The notes below the pieces were generated by a model, which saw nothing but the letters and a program-made list of their open reading frames with translations, made no database searches and was not told the origin of the DNA. Of a DNA stretch of 64,000 nt, positions 39,701 to 47,749 are shown piece by piece (position 1 is the stretch's first letter; each line of letters starts with the position of its first letter). The DNA comes from a virus. The translations under genes and the position numbers were made by a program. The DNA lies in IMG/VR virus record IMGVR_UViG_3300032242_000488, positions 1-64,000 of that record, one strand, 5' to 3'.

Positions 39701-42700
39701 AACTCGCTATGGTGTAATAGCCACAGTTGACAATGCAAGTATCACTCCAGGAAGTGGATATACTCCATTATCAGGAACTGTAACATATAGTCTAGTTCCA
39801 TTAACAAATATTACCAGCAGTGGTAGCGGTGCTACTGCTGATATCACTGTTACCAACGGTGTAGTTACTAGTGTTGACGTTCGTCGTGGTGGTCTTAGCT
39901 ATGCAGTAGGTGATGTGTTGTCTGCATCAACTCCTAGCTTAGGAGGTACAGGTAGTGGATTCCGTATTCCGGTTACCACTATTGAAAAACGTGTCTATGT
40001 AAGTCTACTAGGTGGCGAGCGTTTTACAGCTACTCTAGCAAGTCCAAACTTTATTGCAGATAACAATGCGCCAGTAAAAGCCATTACTGCTAGTGGTACT
40101 ATTACAAAATCATTTAATGCTCAGTCAACTGGGCTAGGCGGAAACGTTGATTATACCAGTAGTAGAATTACTATTACCACTCACGGGTTTTCAGACGGAG
40201 ATCCAGTTAAGTATGTAAGCAGTCCAAACACTGCCATTGATCCACTAGTTAATGCTACTATCTATTATGCTAAGAGATACGATGCTAATACTATTGAACT
40301 TTACAAAGACTACTCACTAATACAAAAAGTCATATTTACTGGCTCAAGTACTGGTACACATACATTAACTATTTTTAATGTTAACATACTAGACGATTCT
40401 TTCTACTATGCCGGTCATGGGTTAGTCACTGGTGATCCAGTAAGACTTACAGGATCTAGTTTGCCAGTATCAAATGGAACTGCTATTGTAACTGGTACAT
40501 TCTTCTTTGTCGGATCAGTTACTACTAACTCATTTACTATCCATGCCGCACGTAGTGAAGCATTGTCGAGTATTAACGGCTTGTTTACCAACAAGATTCC
40601 ATTAGATACGACAGGTAGTGGAACACTATCATTTACCAAACAAAACGTACAAGTGTACGGAACAACTAATACTAGCTCAACCAATCCAGCTAACTGGAGT
40701 CCGTTGAGTGCTACAACTATTGATGCTTCTAGTATTACTGGTGGTGTTATCTCTACAAGTCGACTAGCAGGTTCAGGTAGTGCTAACAACTCAACATATC
40801 TACGTGGCGATAGTCAATGGCATACTGCTGTTCAAAGTATATTTGAAGATGGAACACCGATCACACTAACTGGTTCATATACTACAACTAATAGTAAAAA
40901 CTACTATTATGGCGATGTACAAATTGACATTGAGAAAGTTGACAATATCAGTGGTGATGATAATTATACCAATTTGGGTGTAGCTAAATTCCGTAAGACA
41001 CAATTTGCTGTAGGAACTAGTATTTCAGCAGGTGAAGTTTATATTAAAGACGGTGTAGTTGATGCTGGCACGCTAGACAGCCTAGACAGTAGCTATTTCT
41101 TAAATCCTGCCAACTTGACCAGTAACGTGCCTGTTACACGTGGTGGTACTAATATAGGCTCATATGGTGTAGGTGACATACTGTACGCTTCTGCTACTAG
41201 TATTTTAAGTAAGGTACCTATTGGTCCTTCTAATACTATTCTAACCAGTGACGGTACAAAACCTAGTTGGCAGTCTAGCCTAACAGTAGATGGTGCGCTG
41301 ACAATTGGCAGTACTGCTGATCAAGCTCTTATTGTTACTACAGGTGGAGCACAAATTGGTGGCAATATATGGATTGGTAAGAACGCATACTTAACAGGTG
41401 ATCTAAATGTCACAGGCAATGTAAACATCAAAGGATCAATTCTAACCATTAACTCAACCACAGTTAACGTCGATGATAAGAACATTGAGTTGGGTAGCGT
41501 ATCGACTATAATGGGTCTAAGCGGAACTATCAGTGGAAATACTGTAGCAGGACTATTAGATACTACTGGATTAGTCAGCGGAATGAAATTGGTTAAAACC
41601 ACAGGTGCTGGAGCATTTGGTGGTGATACAGTTATCAATACTGTTGTCAATCCAACGACAATTACTATAATACCAACAACTACCAACACCAACGGTGTTA
41701 TTACATTTGATGTATTGGCCGCAACCAATGCTACGGCAGACGGTGGTGGCATTACACTAAAAGGTACAACTGACAAGACATTCAATTGGGTCAACTCAAC
41801 TAGTGCTTGGACTAGCTCCGAGCATATGAATCTTGCTTCTAGTAAGGAATATCGAATTGGTAATGTAGCAGTATTAACAAGTACAAAGGTATTAGGAAAA
41901 CTACCAGGTGGAACTTCATCTGGCGATCTAGTTGATATCGATAGCGCACAGACATTAACCAATAAGACTTTAACTAATCCGATAATTAGCGGAACCAACA
42001 CAAGTATTACTAGCATCGGTACATTGGCTATTCGAGATGCTAGTGCGGCCTATGATGTTACTCTAGCAGCCAATAGTTCAACTGCACTGACCGCAGGTCG
42101 CACACTAACATTTGATATGGTCAACGCGGCCAGAACAATCAAGTTGGGCGGCAATTTAACTCTAGCCAATAACTTTACCACTGTCGGTAATGCCATAACG
42201 CTAAATGTCAGCGGAGCAACTAGCGTCACAGTACCAACTACAGGTACACTGGCTACACTAGATGGCGCAGAAACATTTACCAACAAGACACTAACAAGTC
42301 CGGTAATTGGAACTATTGTTAACACTGGTACACTAACACTGCCAACTAGCACAGATACTATTGTTGGTCGTGCTACTACTGATACATTGTCTAATAAGAC
42401 ATTAACATTACCTAAGATCAATAATACTGATGCATCGTTTACCTATAACTTTGCTGTCGGTGCTATTAATGCTAACCGTACAATTACATTACCGGTGCTA
42501 ACAGGTAATGATACATTTGCATTTACCGGCCAAGCTCAAACATTTACCAACAAGACATTTACGGATGCAAGTACCTACTTCCAAGACGAAGGTGACACTA
42601 CTAAGAAGTTACAATTCCAATTAAGCGGAATTACTAGTGGTGTTACTCGTACAATGACTATTCCTGATGTCAACGGAACTATAGTAACAACTGGTGATAC

Positions 42701-44453
42701 CGGATCTATAACAAGTACTATGATTGCTGATGGTACTATTGTTAACGGCGACATCAATGCAAGTGCGGCCATTGCATACAGCAAACTAAGTTTAGGTAAT
42801 AGTATTGTCAATGCTGACGTTAACTCGGCGGCGGCCATTGCATACAGCAAACTAAGTTTAGGTAATAGTATTGTCAATAGTGATGTCAGTACTTCTGCCG
42901 CTATTGCCTATAGCAAATTAAATCTATCAGCAAGTATTGTCAATGCCGATATTAGTGCAACAGCGGCTATCGCAACAAGTAAGATCAGCGGCCTGGCAGC
43001 ATCTGCAACTACTGACACTACTAACGCTGGTAATATTACTAGCGGTACTTTACCAAATGCACGATTAAGTTCTGTTCCAAACTCTGCCCTAGCCTATAGT
43101 AGTGTCACTATTGGGTCAACTCCTATTAGTCTAGGTAGTTCAAGCACTACACTAGCCGGATTGTCTAGTGTAACATCGACTACATTTATTGGAGCATTAA
43201 GTGGCAATGCTACTACAGCAACCAACGGAGTTGTTACTACAGGTAGTTATAGTGACCCAAGTTGGTTAACCATTAGCAAGAGCAAAGTTGGCTTAGGTAA
43301 CGTTGATAATACTGCTGATGCAAACAAATCAGTTAACTATGCAACTAGTGCAGGTAGTGCAGGTAACGCAACTACAGCCGGCGGTTTAGCAGTGGCCACT
43401 GGTCGCAATAATAGTGCTAATCAAATTGTGCGTACAGATGGTAATGGTTATTTACAAACAGGTTACATCAACTCTAGCAACGGTGATGAGGGCAATAATA
43501 GTAGCCCAAGTAGAGTCTGGGGTACAAATGGTAGTGATAGTTATCTACGTACATACTTAACTAGTGCGCTAAGTGTTAGCTATGCGGCATCTGCTGGTGC
43601 AGTAGCATGGAGTAGTGTAAGTGGCAAACCAACCACAGTCAGTGGTTTTGGAATTACTGATGCAATTACTACAAGCAATATTGGTTCGCAATCAGTTAAC
43701 TATGCTACTAGTGCAGGCAGTGTAAGCGGTACTGTGGCTCGTGCAACCCTAGCAGATAATGCAACCAATGCGACTAGCGCAAATAACGCAACCTATGCAC
43801 GTTATGTTTATGACAACGGCACCTACAGCGGCGGTGCCGCTTATAGAGAACCATCTGGTATGTATGTTGCCTATGCGGCATCAGCAGGTAGTGCTCCGGC
43901 TAGTGACGTCTACTCTTGGGCTAAACAACCTAACCCACCTGCGTCAGGTACTGCAACCTATGTAGGTGCTAGTGGATATAGTGCTGTGTCAGGAACAGTT
44001 ACCTTAGCAGGCAGTGGTGGAACTAGTGTTACACAAAGTGGTAACACCATTTATATTTCATCCAATACTACTGCGGTATACGCGGCTGACTTGGCTGAAA
44101 ATTATCAAGCAGATGCAGTCTATGAACCCGGAACTGTGCTAATGTTTGGTGGAGAGTTTGAAGTAACTCTAGCAGACGAAGATACTATTCGAGTTGCTGG
44201 TATTGTTTCCACAGACCCTGCTTACTTGATGAACATTGGATTAGAAGGTGATCGTGTTGTTGCTCTTGCGCTGACTGGTCGTGTACCATGTAAGGTTAAA
44301 GGCAAGATCCGCAAGGGCGATATGTTAGTTTCCGCTGGCGGCGGATATGCCCGTGCTACTGATAACCCAAAACTAGGCGCAATCATTGGAAAAGCACTAG
44401 AAGACTTCGACGGCGAAGAAGGTGTTATCGAAGTAGTAGTAGGAAGAATTTAA
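33720..44453 (+). CDS. Giant tail/fibre protein (3577 aa)
   Basis: Residues 1-370 hold two GQIRFN...FEGYDG.GW..LGG motifs (about 165 and 245). Residues 380-410 (GDDGNDGFSRPVRTLKRAL) open a beta-helix that resumes at about 1030 (KKIVIQVSAGNYVEDNP). Between them lie four alpha-helical repeats starting with CRRDxGLIIDxxxxD (near 426, 574, 720, 879); a fifth is near 1333. Residues 2740-2960 have FTNKTLT repeats and 3015-3090 a 20-residue tandem repeat. The last 120 residues (LAENYQADAVYEPGTVL...) form a conserved C-terminal domain like phage peptidase_G2/autochaperone domains. It is probably a long fibre or baseplate-attached adhesin, expressed late. Confidence 0.9.
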   Translation: MSVISADAFRRIVLVDNLGTTQPALRADDRSDTLTIRAGQGITILKDEGDVNAGFTIYNTGDPGPTSFDDILEVATIGQRPQPPGVSWKAVEVGKLTVQDYLPDNITKTTRMVYSGHGLQAPTNTNISLKVTGSGIIIVDGTTALQLPIGDTASRPGTTIGTVQAGQIRFNSEIPRFEGYDGRGWNTLGGVSSIDGGTTIAPDPTLPILNFNANGYLVATMSSLNTKIFSPGLVIPTGTTAERPPALVGQIRFNTQNTQFEGYNGSGWSSLGGVRDIAGNTYIIPELGPGTHENTLYFVTNANLALTLDGSRLSLQNGRALTFREGIASGNQTATISPPDNITSSYNLKLPTSLGPAGSVLSVDGTGQLAFVNSDSGAGSKINVSDIYGDDGNDGFSRPVRTLKRALQIASGYVYSPTFIYEEAVCRRDAGLIIDSLGWDLVTGSNWRSQKSGLTYYNATASTVVTSQKAQTIQAVSFLKRKVLDLTTANLTATTTLTSRANEIIAILTNGVGAASAVSMPTPAGTASGISNAKDLLLANRDFLVAETIAWINYQAANNILPFDKSIIYDQTKCRRDTGLILDAVGFDIALGTNYNAVTTGLAYQRYSYATLPAQKTVTLSAINYAKSSVLALAGVSADTTATSRAGAAFNEIIDIITNGVVNTSTSADTLIFPTPTGASPNKTHAKDQLVANKDFLKAEIIAWLNLNYPSVAVDPTSFSRDTGLIIDALCYDILYDGNSASITVAQSYFLTNGSQVIPLYQRAATVAAFNRLTEIAQQVIIKDAVQVTAGNTVSQDISNLAGSSTETGAVATLISYITSCITANTTAGLPSVTLPSVTWAASALQTAKTSIASARSTIVEGTISYINSSNPFTYNSDKCARDTAFIVNSVTYDLIYGGNSQSLDAGLKYYSSVTGLTLIGSQNVQTAAALERLRTVSIQIAQNIAVTKTSGNTQNQVTGSAGSSAAAAIVSARLSEIIAVVGSGVSYAPALQDPTLTIDPTLGAIQTTITNSKDRIADNVVAYTSNYKPNGKKIVIQVSAGNYVEDNPVIIPDNTTVKGASLRACDIRPLNANQDMFRLRNGSYFGEFTFRDAVDDRGVPVYTFDYSIAFDDATDINTDRLGYINMPISKPIISVSPYIQNVSILSFLGGNGVKVDGNLVETPNIPIIRETAEYPLSGPAPEQGKSMVANAFTTLSFGGTGWRVINDAYAQIVSCFQIFMLNGSYAQSGGYLSITNSATNFGVYALRASGYSPNAFAFDKGYIASTGTSNSKQTLTTLGFGRQPTQDYVIRVRSPNYKIAYDLLLASKLSIQNATISWINSHYPSLVYNNSTCFRDVGLIIDAVAFDTFTGGNSRSVEATTSYYKGSTSSQIVITGQLTETIAAINYARGLALTAVSNTGLGSYVGTKFDIITAGLADPAGVPTSVAYSSVGDITNSYKPASVTVSFDAATNVNPTLDTITVIAHGFTNGQGIVYNSNGNTDLPGLNNEQTYYVSYVDQDSFRLTFDDSGSVSVNIRATGTGTHVFFKNIQEFYVDEILDSHHTYQQLTLQAGSYNFVPGSSITGVTGTSTNNAFVYSYDPIGYKLIISLNKVTVGASVIRNAFAANSTIDSDNGAPATHNIVVSDVSAINNLYSATFSIQGTTGNGQLTNLNTLANKQIWLHRPSIVNSSGHTWEYAGSGIDYNALPQNGGQSIYKYEQYSDLPGRVYSSGTNELGDFKVGDFIKAENKTGNVSFTNKVSVAQLDALRLAVGNIVIDFISDDVGLGDNEPGGASNSRLTTQLAIRTFLSNRLGGFIDKAVSTNAVPGAVIQLNSSGQINPDLLPAVRAFNSAKSKGFYSRLSLVEEVPAYDFLNGDIVTEEYSTVQLTLSANITALQGATVTQAVTGVSAYLISDIIASNVITVASPTANFSANFNTVNNLTIAGNATPGVGGVAVRPTLVGTVASNVPANYVLSNANEGQYLKLVATGSYSFTNGAIITSANDNIQGTVTSTRYGVIATVDNASITPGSGYTPLSGTVTYSLVPLTNITSSGSGATADITVTNGVVTSVDVRRGGLSYAVGDVLSASTPSLGGTGSGFRIPVTTIEKRVYVSLLGGERFTATLASPNFIADNNAPVKAITASGTITKSFNAQSTGLGGNVDYTSSRITITTHGFSDGDPVKYVSSPNTAIDPLVNATIYYAKRYDANTIELYKDYSLIQKVIFTGSSTGTHTLTIFNVNILDDSFYYAGHGLVTGDPVRLTGSSLPVSNGTAIVTGTFFFVGSVTTNSFTIHAARSEALSSINGLFTNKIPLDTTGSGTLSFTKQNVQVYGTTNTSSTNPANWSPLSATTIDASSITGGVISTSRLAGSGSANNSTYLRGDSQWHTAVQSIFEDGTPITLTGSYTTTNSKNYYYGDVQIDIEKVDNISGDDNYTNLGVAKFRKTQFAVGTSISAGEVYIKDGVVDAGTLDSLDSSYFLNPANLTSNVPVTRGGTNIGSYGVGDILYASATSILSKVPIGPSNTILTSDGTKPSWQSSLTVDGALTIGSTADQALIVTTGGAQIGGNIWIGKNAYLTGDLNVTGNVNIKGSILTINSTTVNVDDKNIELGSVSTIMGLSGTISGNTVAGLLDTTGLVSGMKLVKTTGAGAFGGDTVINTVVNPTTITIIPTTTNTNGVITFDVLAATNATADGGGITLKGTTDKTFNWVNSTSAWTSSEHMNLASSKEYRIGNVAVLTSTKVLGKLPGGTSSGDLVDIDSAQTLTNKTLTNPIISGTNTSITSIGTLAIRDASAAYDVTLAANSSTALTAGRTLTFDMVNAARTIKLGGNLTLANNFTTVGNAITLNVSGATSVTVPTTGTLATLDGAETFTNKTLTSPVIGTIVNTGTLTLPTSTDTIVGRATTDTLSNKTLTLPKINNTDASFTYNFAVGAINANRTITLPVLTGNDTFAFTGQAQTFTNKTFTDASTYFQDEGDTTKKLQFQLSGITSGVTRTMTIPDVNGTIVTTGDTGSITSTMIADGTIVNGDINASAAIAYSKLSLGNSIVNADVNSAAAIAYSKLSLGNSIVNSDVSTSAAIAYSKLNLSASIVNADISATAAIATSKISGLAASATTDTTNAGNITSGTLPNARLSSVPNSALAYSSVTIGSTPISLGSSSTTLAGLSSVTSTTFIGALSGNATTATNGVVTTGSYSDPSWLTISKSKVGLGNVDNTADANKSVNYATSAGSAGNATTAGGLAVATGRNNSANQIVRTDGNGYLQTGYINSSNGDEGNNSSPSRVWGTNGSDSYLRTYLTSALSVSYAASAGAVAWSSVSGKPTTVSGFGITDAITTSNIGSQSVNYATSAGSVSGTVARATLADNATNATSANNATYARYVYDNGTYSGGAAYREPSGMYVAYAASAGSAPASDVYSWAKQPNPPASGTATYVGASGYSAVSGTVTLAGSGGTSVTQSGNTIYISSNTTAVYAADLAENYQADAVYEPGTVLMFGGEFEVTLADEDTIRVAGIVSTDPAYLMNIGLEGDRVVALALTGRVPCKVKGKIRKGDMLVSAGGGYARATDNPKLGAIIGKALEDFDGEEGVIEVVVGRI
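34970..36780 (+). repeat. Four alpha-helical protein repeats inside a beta-helix
   Basis: Each unit of about 145-160 residues starts with a (C)xRDxGxIIDAxxxDxxxGxN signature and continues with a YY/Y segment, a helix beginning with a Q-K/T-A run, and an LLxANRDFLxAExIAW helix. Signatures are near 34995, 35439, 35876 and 36354. A fifth copy is near 37717. Confidence 0.75.
42763..42990 (+). repeat. Tandem 20-residue repeats in the 3577-aa tail protein
   Basis: Units follow the pattern (S/N)AAIAYSKLSLGNSIVNADV. The first two copies are nearly identical at DNA level over about 55 bases, indicating recent duplication; the third and fourth have diverged. Confidence 0.85.
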
Positions 44454-44455
44454 AC

Positions 44456-44463
44456 GATAAATA
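44456..44463 (+). promoter_or_regulatory. T4-late-type promoter element (GATAAATA)
   Basis: GATAAATA 18 bases before the ATG of the 507-aa tail gene; AAAGAGAA lies between. Confidence 0.52.
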
Positions 44464-44481
44464 TTCTAAAGAGAACTGATT

Positions 44482-46005
44482 ATGAGCCAATTGCTTTCCA
44501 TTGTTGATGATAAAATTGTTATTGAAAAACTAAGTCTAAAATATCTAGACGGCAACACCATGCACGTCGGAAACATGGATATCAAAGGCGGATTAAAAGT
44601 TGTTCAAAGTGTATCTTTTGACACTGATCTAAGAGTACGCGGCACACTAGATGTAGATACAATCAATGTTAAAAATCTCAACAGAGGAGATGCTAGTCAA
44701 TTAGATGCATTTACATTTAGTGCAGAAGCAGAGTCAGGGCTAGACGGTCGAGGCGTAGTTTGGGGAGTCGGCGATAATCATTATCAATTGGTTTTTAAAG
44801 CAGAGCCTCGAAGAATTTATTCAAGTGAGTCATTTGATATTGATAAAAATGCTCGATATCAGATTGACGGTATTGATGTATTGTTAAAAGACAGCTTGGG
44901 TAGTTCAATTAAACGATCAAAGCTAACTGAAGTTGGCACCCTTACAGGCTTAGAAGTAGACGGTAATACCAATCTAGGCAATGTGGTTATAGTAAACAGT
45001 TACCTTAATCGTGTAGGTGTTAACACTGAGATTCCAAATGCCGCGTTCAGCGTTATGGAAAATGGCATTGAGATTGTTGTTGGTACTGAGGACAATCGTG
45101 CTATCATTGGAACTTGGGGTAATCAAACATTAGATATTGTCACTGATAATACTTCTAGAATTAATATCCAAGGCAATACGGTAACATTTGGCAGCGAAGC
45201 TAGCAAAAACGCACAGGTTAAGATCAACGGAACACTGACTGTAGACAGTATCATTAGTGATGTGCGAGTTGAAAGAACTGCTCCTATTGAATTTTTAGAA
45301 GACAATAATAATAGTGTTTATAGCAAGGGATTAATTTGGAAAACCAAAGGAGCAGTGGCTAGACAGTTTTTCTTAATGCCAAATCCTGATAGATTCTACA
45401 GTACAGAATCAATCGACCTTGCTAGCGGAAACTATTTTAGTATTGGTAAGAATTTAGTTATTAGTGAAACAGCCATAGGAGAAGGTGTTAAAAACAGTAG
45501 TTTAGAAACACTAGGCACACTATCAAGTCTAACAGTTGGTGGTGATGTCAATCTAAGCGATGCTATAAAAGTTATTAGCTCAGAAGCCATTGCCAATAGA
45601 TCATTTACTGTGGCATCAGGGGAAGTAACTCTTAGATTAAATGCCGACAGTATCAATGCTAGCGATAGCATTAGAGTGTTTGTCAAAGACACACAAGAAT
45701 TAGCAGTTACCAATACAGGTATAACTATCGGTAACAAAAACAATACTTCTAGAACCATAAACGCATATGGTAAACTAGCAGTAAATATTACTCATCCAGA
45801 CCCAGATGCGGCATTTAGCGTTGAAGGTCCGGTAGTAATGAACGGCAAAAAGTTTGTAACCACAGATGCTATGCCAACCTCAGGCGAATGGTCAGTGGGT
45901 GACATTGCTTGGAACTCTACTCCACAAACAGCCAGCTACATCGGTTGGGTATGTGTGGCTAGCGGCAATCCTGGTATTTGGAAACCTTTTGGACAGATTG
46001 CCTAA
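44482..46005 (+). CDS. Tail fibre-like protein with internal duplication (507 aa)
   Basis: Two copies of a segment pattern occur: a GLDGRGVVWGVGDNHYQLVF ... RIYSSESFDIDKN copy around residue 90 and a YSKGLIWKTKGAVARQFFLM ... DRFYSTESIDLASG copy around 285, each followed by a linker SSLETLGTL-like stretch. The C-terminus (GWVCVASGNPGIWKPFGQ) is common at ends of phage fibre proteins. Probably a virion surface protein in the same late unit as the giant gene. Confidence 0.75.
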   Translation: MSQLLSIVDDKIVIEKLSLKYLDGNTMHVGNMDIKGGLKVVQSVSFDTDLRVRGTLDVDTINVKNLNRGDASQLDAFTFSAEAESGLDGRGVVWGVGDNHYQLVFKAEPRRIYSSESFDIDKNARYQIDGIDVLLKDSLGSSIKRSKLTEVGTLTGLEVDGNTNLGNVVIVNSYLNRVGVNTEIPNAAFSVMENGIEIVVGTEDNRAIIGTWGNQTLDIVTDNTSRINIQGNTVTFGSEASKNAQVKINGTLTVDSIISDVRVERTAPIEFLEDNNNSVYSKGLIWKTKGAVARQFFLMPNPDRFYSTESIDLASGNYFSIGKNLVISETAIGEGVKNSSLETLGTLSSLTVGGDVNLSDAIKVISSEAIANRSFTVASGEVTLRLNADSINASDSIRVFVKDTQELAVTNTGITIGNKNNTSRTINAYGKLAVNITHPDPDAAFSVEGPVVMNGKKFVTTDAMPTSGEWSVGDIAWNSTPQTASYIGWVCVASGNPGIWKPFGQIA

Positions 46006-46014
46006 CCACAATCG

Positions 46015-46042
46015 TTGACTTTGTCTAATAAAAGTGTATAAT
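46015..46042 (+). promoter_or_regulatory. Sigma70-type promoter
   Basis: TTGACT (46015-46020), 16-base spacer, TATAAT (46037-46042). It drives the queD-like gene. Confidence 0.75.
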
Positions 46043-46068
46043 TATTAGACACACACAAAGAGGACTCT

Positions 46069-46176
46069 ATGGCATCATCCCTCTATAAACACTCTGCAGT
46101 CATCAAACTTGCTACCTTAATAAAGGAGACTAGAGATGGCAAAATTTTATTCAACAAAAACTTACGGCAACGATAG
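46069..46176 (+). CDS. 35-aa upstream frame before queD
   Basis: MASSLYKHSAVIKLATLIKE..., with AAAGAGGACT before the ATG. Its stop lies 40 bases inside the queD-like gene. It may be a leader peptide that couples or controls translation of queD, or chance. Confidence 0.38.
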   Translation: MASSLYKHSAVIKLATLIKETRDGKILFNKNLRQR

Positions 46177-46651
46177 GGGTCTATCATGCTGTTTTAGACA
46201 GTGGAGAGCGACCCATAGTCACTGCTCAACACTTCACGGATACTCAATCGGTATTAAACTAATATTTGAATGCGATACACTAGATGACAAAAACTGGTGT
46301 ATGGACTTTGGTGGTCTTAAAGAATTCAAAGCATGGGCAGACTACATGTTTGATCACACTTTGGTAATTGCAGAAGATGATCCTCATCTAGAATTTTTCA
46401 ATGATATGAAAAACATATTCAGCAAAGATTCTGCCGATCCTACAAGCGATGTTCCTTATAAACGAGGAGCTATTTGCGATCTACGTATTGTAGAAGGTGT
46501 AGGCTGTGAAATGTTTGCCAAAATGGCCTACGACAAAATGGCTGAACTACTAGCGTCTGGAGACATGCGCTATCCAATCAATCCAACTGTAAGGGTTAAA
46601 TCTGTGGAAGTATTTGAACACGGTGCTAACTCAGCTACATACGAAGGTTAA
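46136..46651 (+). CDS. queD: QueD-like 6-pyruvoyl-tetrahydropterin synthase family protein
   Basis: A 171-residue protein. HSHCSTLHGYSI provides the catalytic Cys and two zinc His; CMDFGGLKEFKAWADYMFDHT and SVEVFEHGANSATY are the conserved QueD/PTPS core and end. An extra loop (about 95-120) is present. It would convert dihydroneopterin triphosphate to carboxytetrahydropterin in the queuosine/preQ0 path. AAAGGAG precedes the ATG. Confidence 0.85.
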   Translation: MAKFYSTKTYGNDRGLSCCFRQWRATHSHCSTLHGYSIGIKLIFECDTLDDKNWCMDFGGLKEFKAWADYMFDHTLVIAEDDPHLEFFNDMKNIFSKDSADPTSDVPYKRGAICDLRIVEGVGCEMFAKMAYDKMAELLASGDMRYPINPTVRVKSVEVFEHGANSATYEG

Positions 46652-46662
46652 CTCTTTCGGGC

Positions 46663-46691
46663 TTGACTTATATAGACATACATGCTATAAT
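46663..46691 (+). promoter_or_regulatory. Sigma70-type promoter inside a terminator
   Basis: TTGACT (46663-46668), 17-base spacer, TATAAT (46686-46691). The -10 box lies in the loop of the terminator hairpin. Confidence 0.8.
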
Positions 46692-46709
46692 GCTGTATGT
46701 CTATTTTTT
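46672..46709 (+). terminator. Intrinsic terminator after queD
   Basis: ATAGACATACA pairs perfectly with TGTATGTCTAT (11 bp, loop TGCTATAATGC), followed by TTTTT. Confidence 0.88.
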
Positions 46710-46720
46710 GATTGGTTACT

Positions 46721-47749
46721 ATGATTAAGCGTATTGGATTTGCTTGTAAATGGATTGACGGTCCTAGCCAAATTAATGGCATTAAACAAACGGACACGGC
46801 TAAACAATACAACACAGGTACCACAACAGTAGCATGGCTTAAACGTCAAACACGTGATGTAGCAGAACAGAAATTATGGGACTTAATGGTAAGTAACATT
46901 GAAGCTACACAAAAACTCGTAGATCGAGTAGGAGAGTTAAATGAAAATCTTAGGATGGTTCGGCTTAGCAGTGATATTCTTCCTGTATACACTCAACCCG
47001 ACTTTAGCTACTTCTGGCGAAGAGCCGATGTTATTGACTATCTCGAGCGCAATTTTATCCTTGTTGGCGATAGTGCTCGTGCAAGCAATACCCGTCTTAG
47101 TATGCATCCTGGTCAGTTTACTGTGCTTGCTAGCATTGATCCGGGCATTGTCCAACGATCAATAGAGGAATTTGAATATCATGCTGATATGGCAAAATGG
47201 ATGGGTTATGGCCGCACCTTTCAGGACTTTAAGATCAACGTCCACATATCGGGTAGAGCCGGTCCCGAAGGTATTAGAAATGCCTACAAAAGACTTACCC
47301 CCGAAGCCAGGAATTGTATTACAATTGAAAACGAAGAAAACTCATGGGGGTTAGATGATTGCACTAGTCTTGGAGACATATTGCCTATTGTGCTTGATAT
47401 ACATCATCACTGGATTCGCGAAGGAGAGTACTTACTTCTCACCGATGATCGTGTTAGCAAGGTGCTTGATAGTTGGCGTGGTCTCCGCCCTACTATGCAT
47501 TATAGTCTTAGTCGTGAAGACGTTATTGTGGGGCATTCAACTACCAGTAGGCCAGACATGGCAACACTACTTCTAGAAGGCTACAAAAAACAAAAGCTCA
47601 GAGCACACTCTAACTTCTACTGGAATATTCCAGCAAACGAATGGGCATTGAGCTTTTTAGATCGCTTTGACATCATGTGTGAATCTAAAGCGAAAAACCT
47701 AGCAAGTGCTAGGCTATTCGATCAAGCTAAAGAACTAAGTCTTATTTAG
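46721..47749 (+). CDS. uvsE: UV-damage endonuclease (UvsE/UvdE family)
   Basis: A 342-residue TIM-barrel protein. RLSSDILPVYTQ, RLSMHPGQFTVL, VHISGRAG, TIENEENSW and DIHHHWI carry the metal ligands of UvdE enzymes, which incise 5' of UV photoproducts. The ATG at 46721 is used; a TTG at 46712 lies inside the terminator stem's tail. No good ribosome binding site is visible. Its end overlaps a minus-strand gene by 8 bases. Confidence 0.85.
   Translation: MIKRIGFACKWIDGPSQINGIKQTDTAKQYNTGTTTVAWLKRQTRDVAEQKLWDLMVSNIEATQKLVDRVGELNENLRMVRLSSDILPVYTQPDFSYFWRRADVIDYLERNFILVGDSARASNTRLSMHPGQFTVLASIDPGIVQRSIEEFEYHADMAKWMGYGRTFQDFKINVHISGRAGPEGIRNAYKRLTPEARNCITIENEENSWGLDDCTSLGDILPIVLDIHHHWIREGEYLLLTDDRVSKVLDSWRGLRPTMHYSLSREDVIVGHSTTSRPDMATLLLEGYKKQKLRAHSNFYWNIPANEWALSFLDRFDIMCESKAKNLASARLFDQAKELSLI

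Noticed and set aside
46941-47165. Hydrophobic 74-codon + frame inside uvsE, preceded by GGAGAG
   Set aside because: The hydrophobicity is a frame effect (a similar hydrophobic frame recurs at 47355 in the same gene), and uvsE motifs run through the whole stretch. Ribosome profiling could reopen the case.
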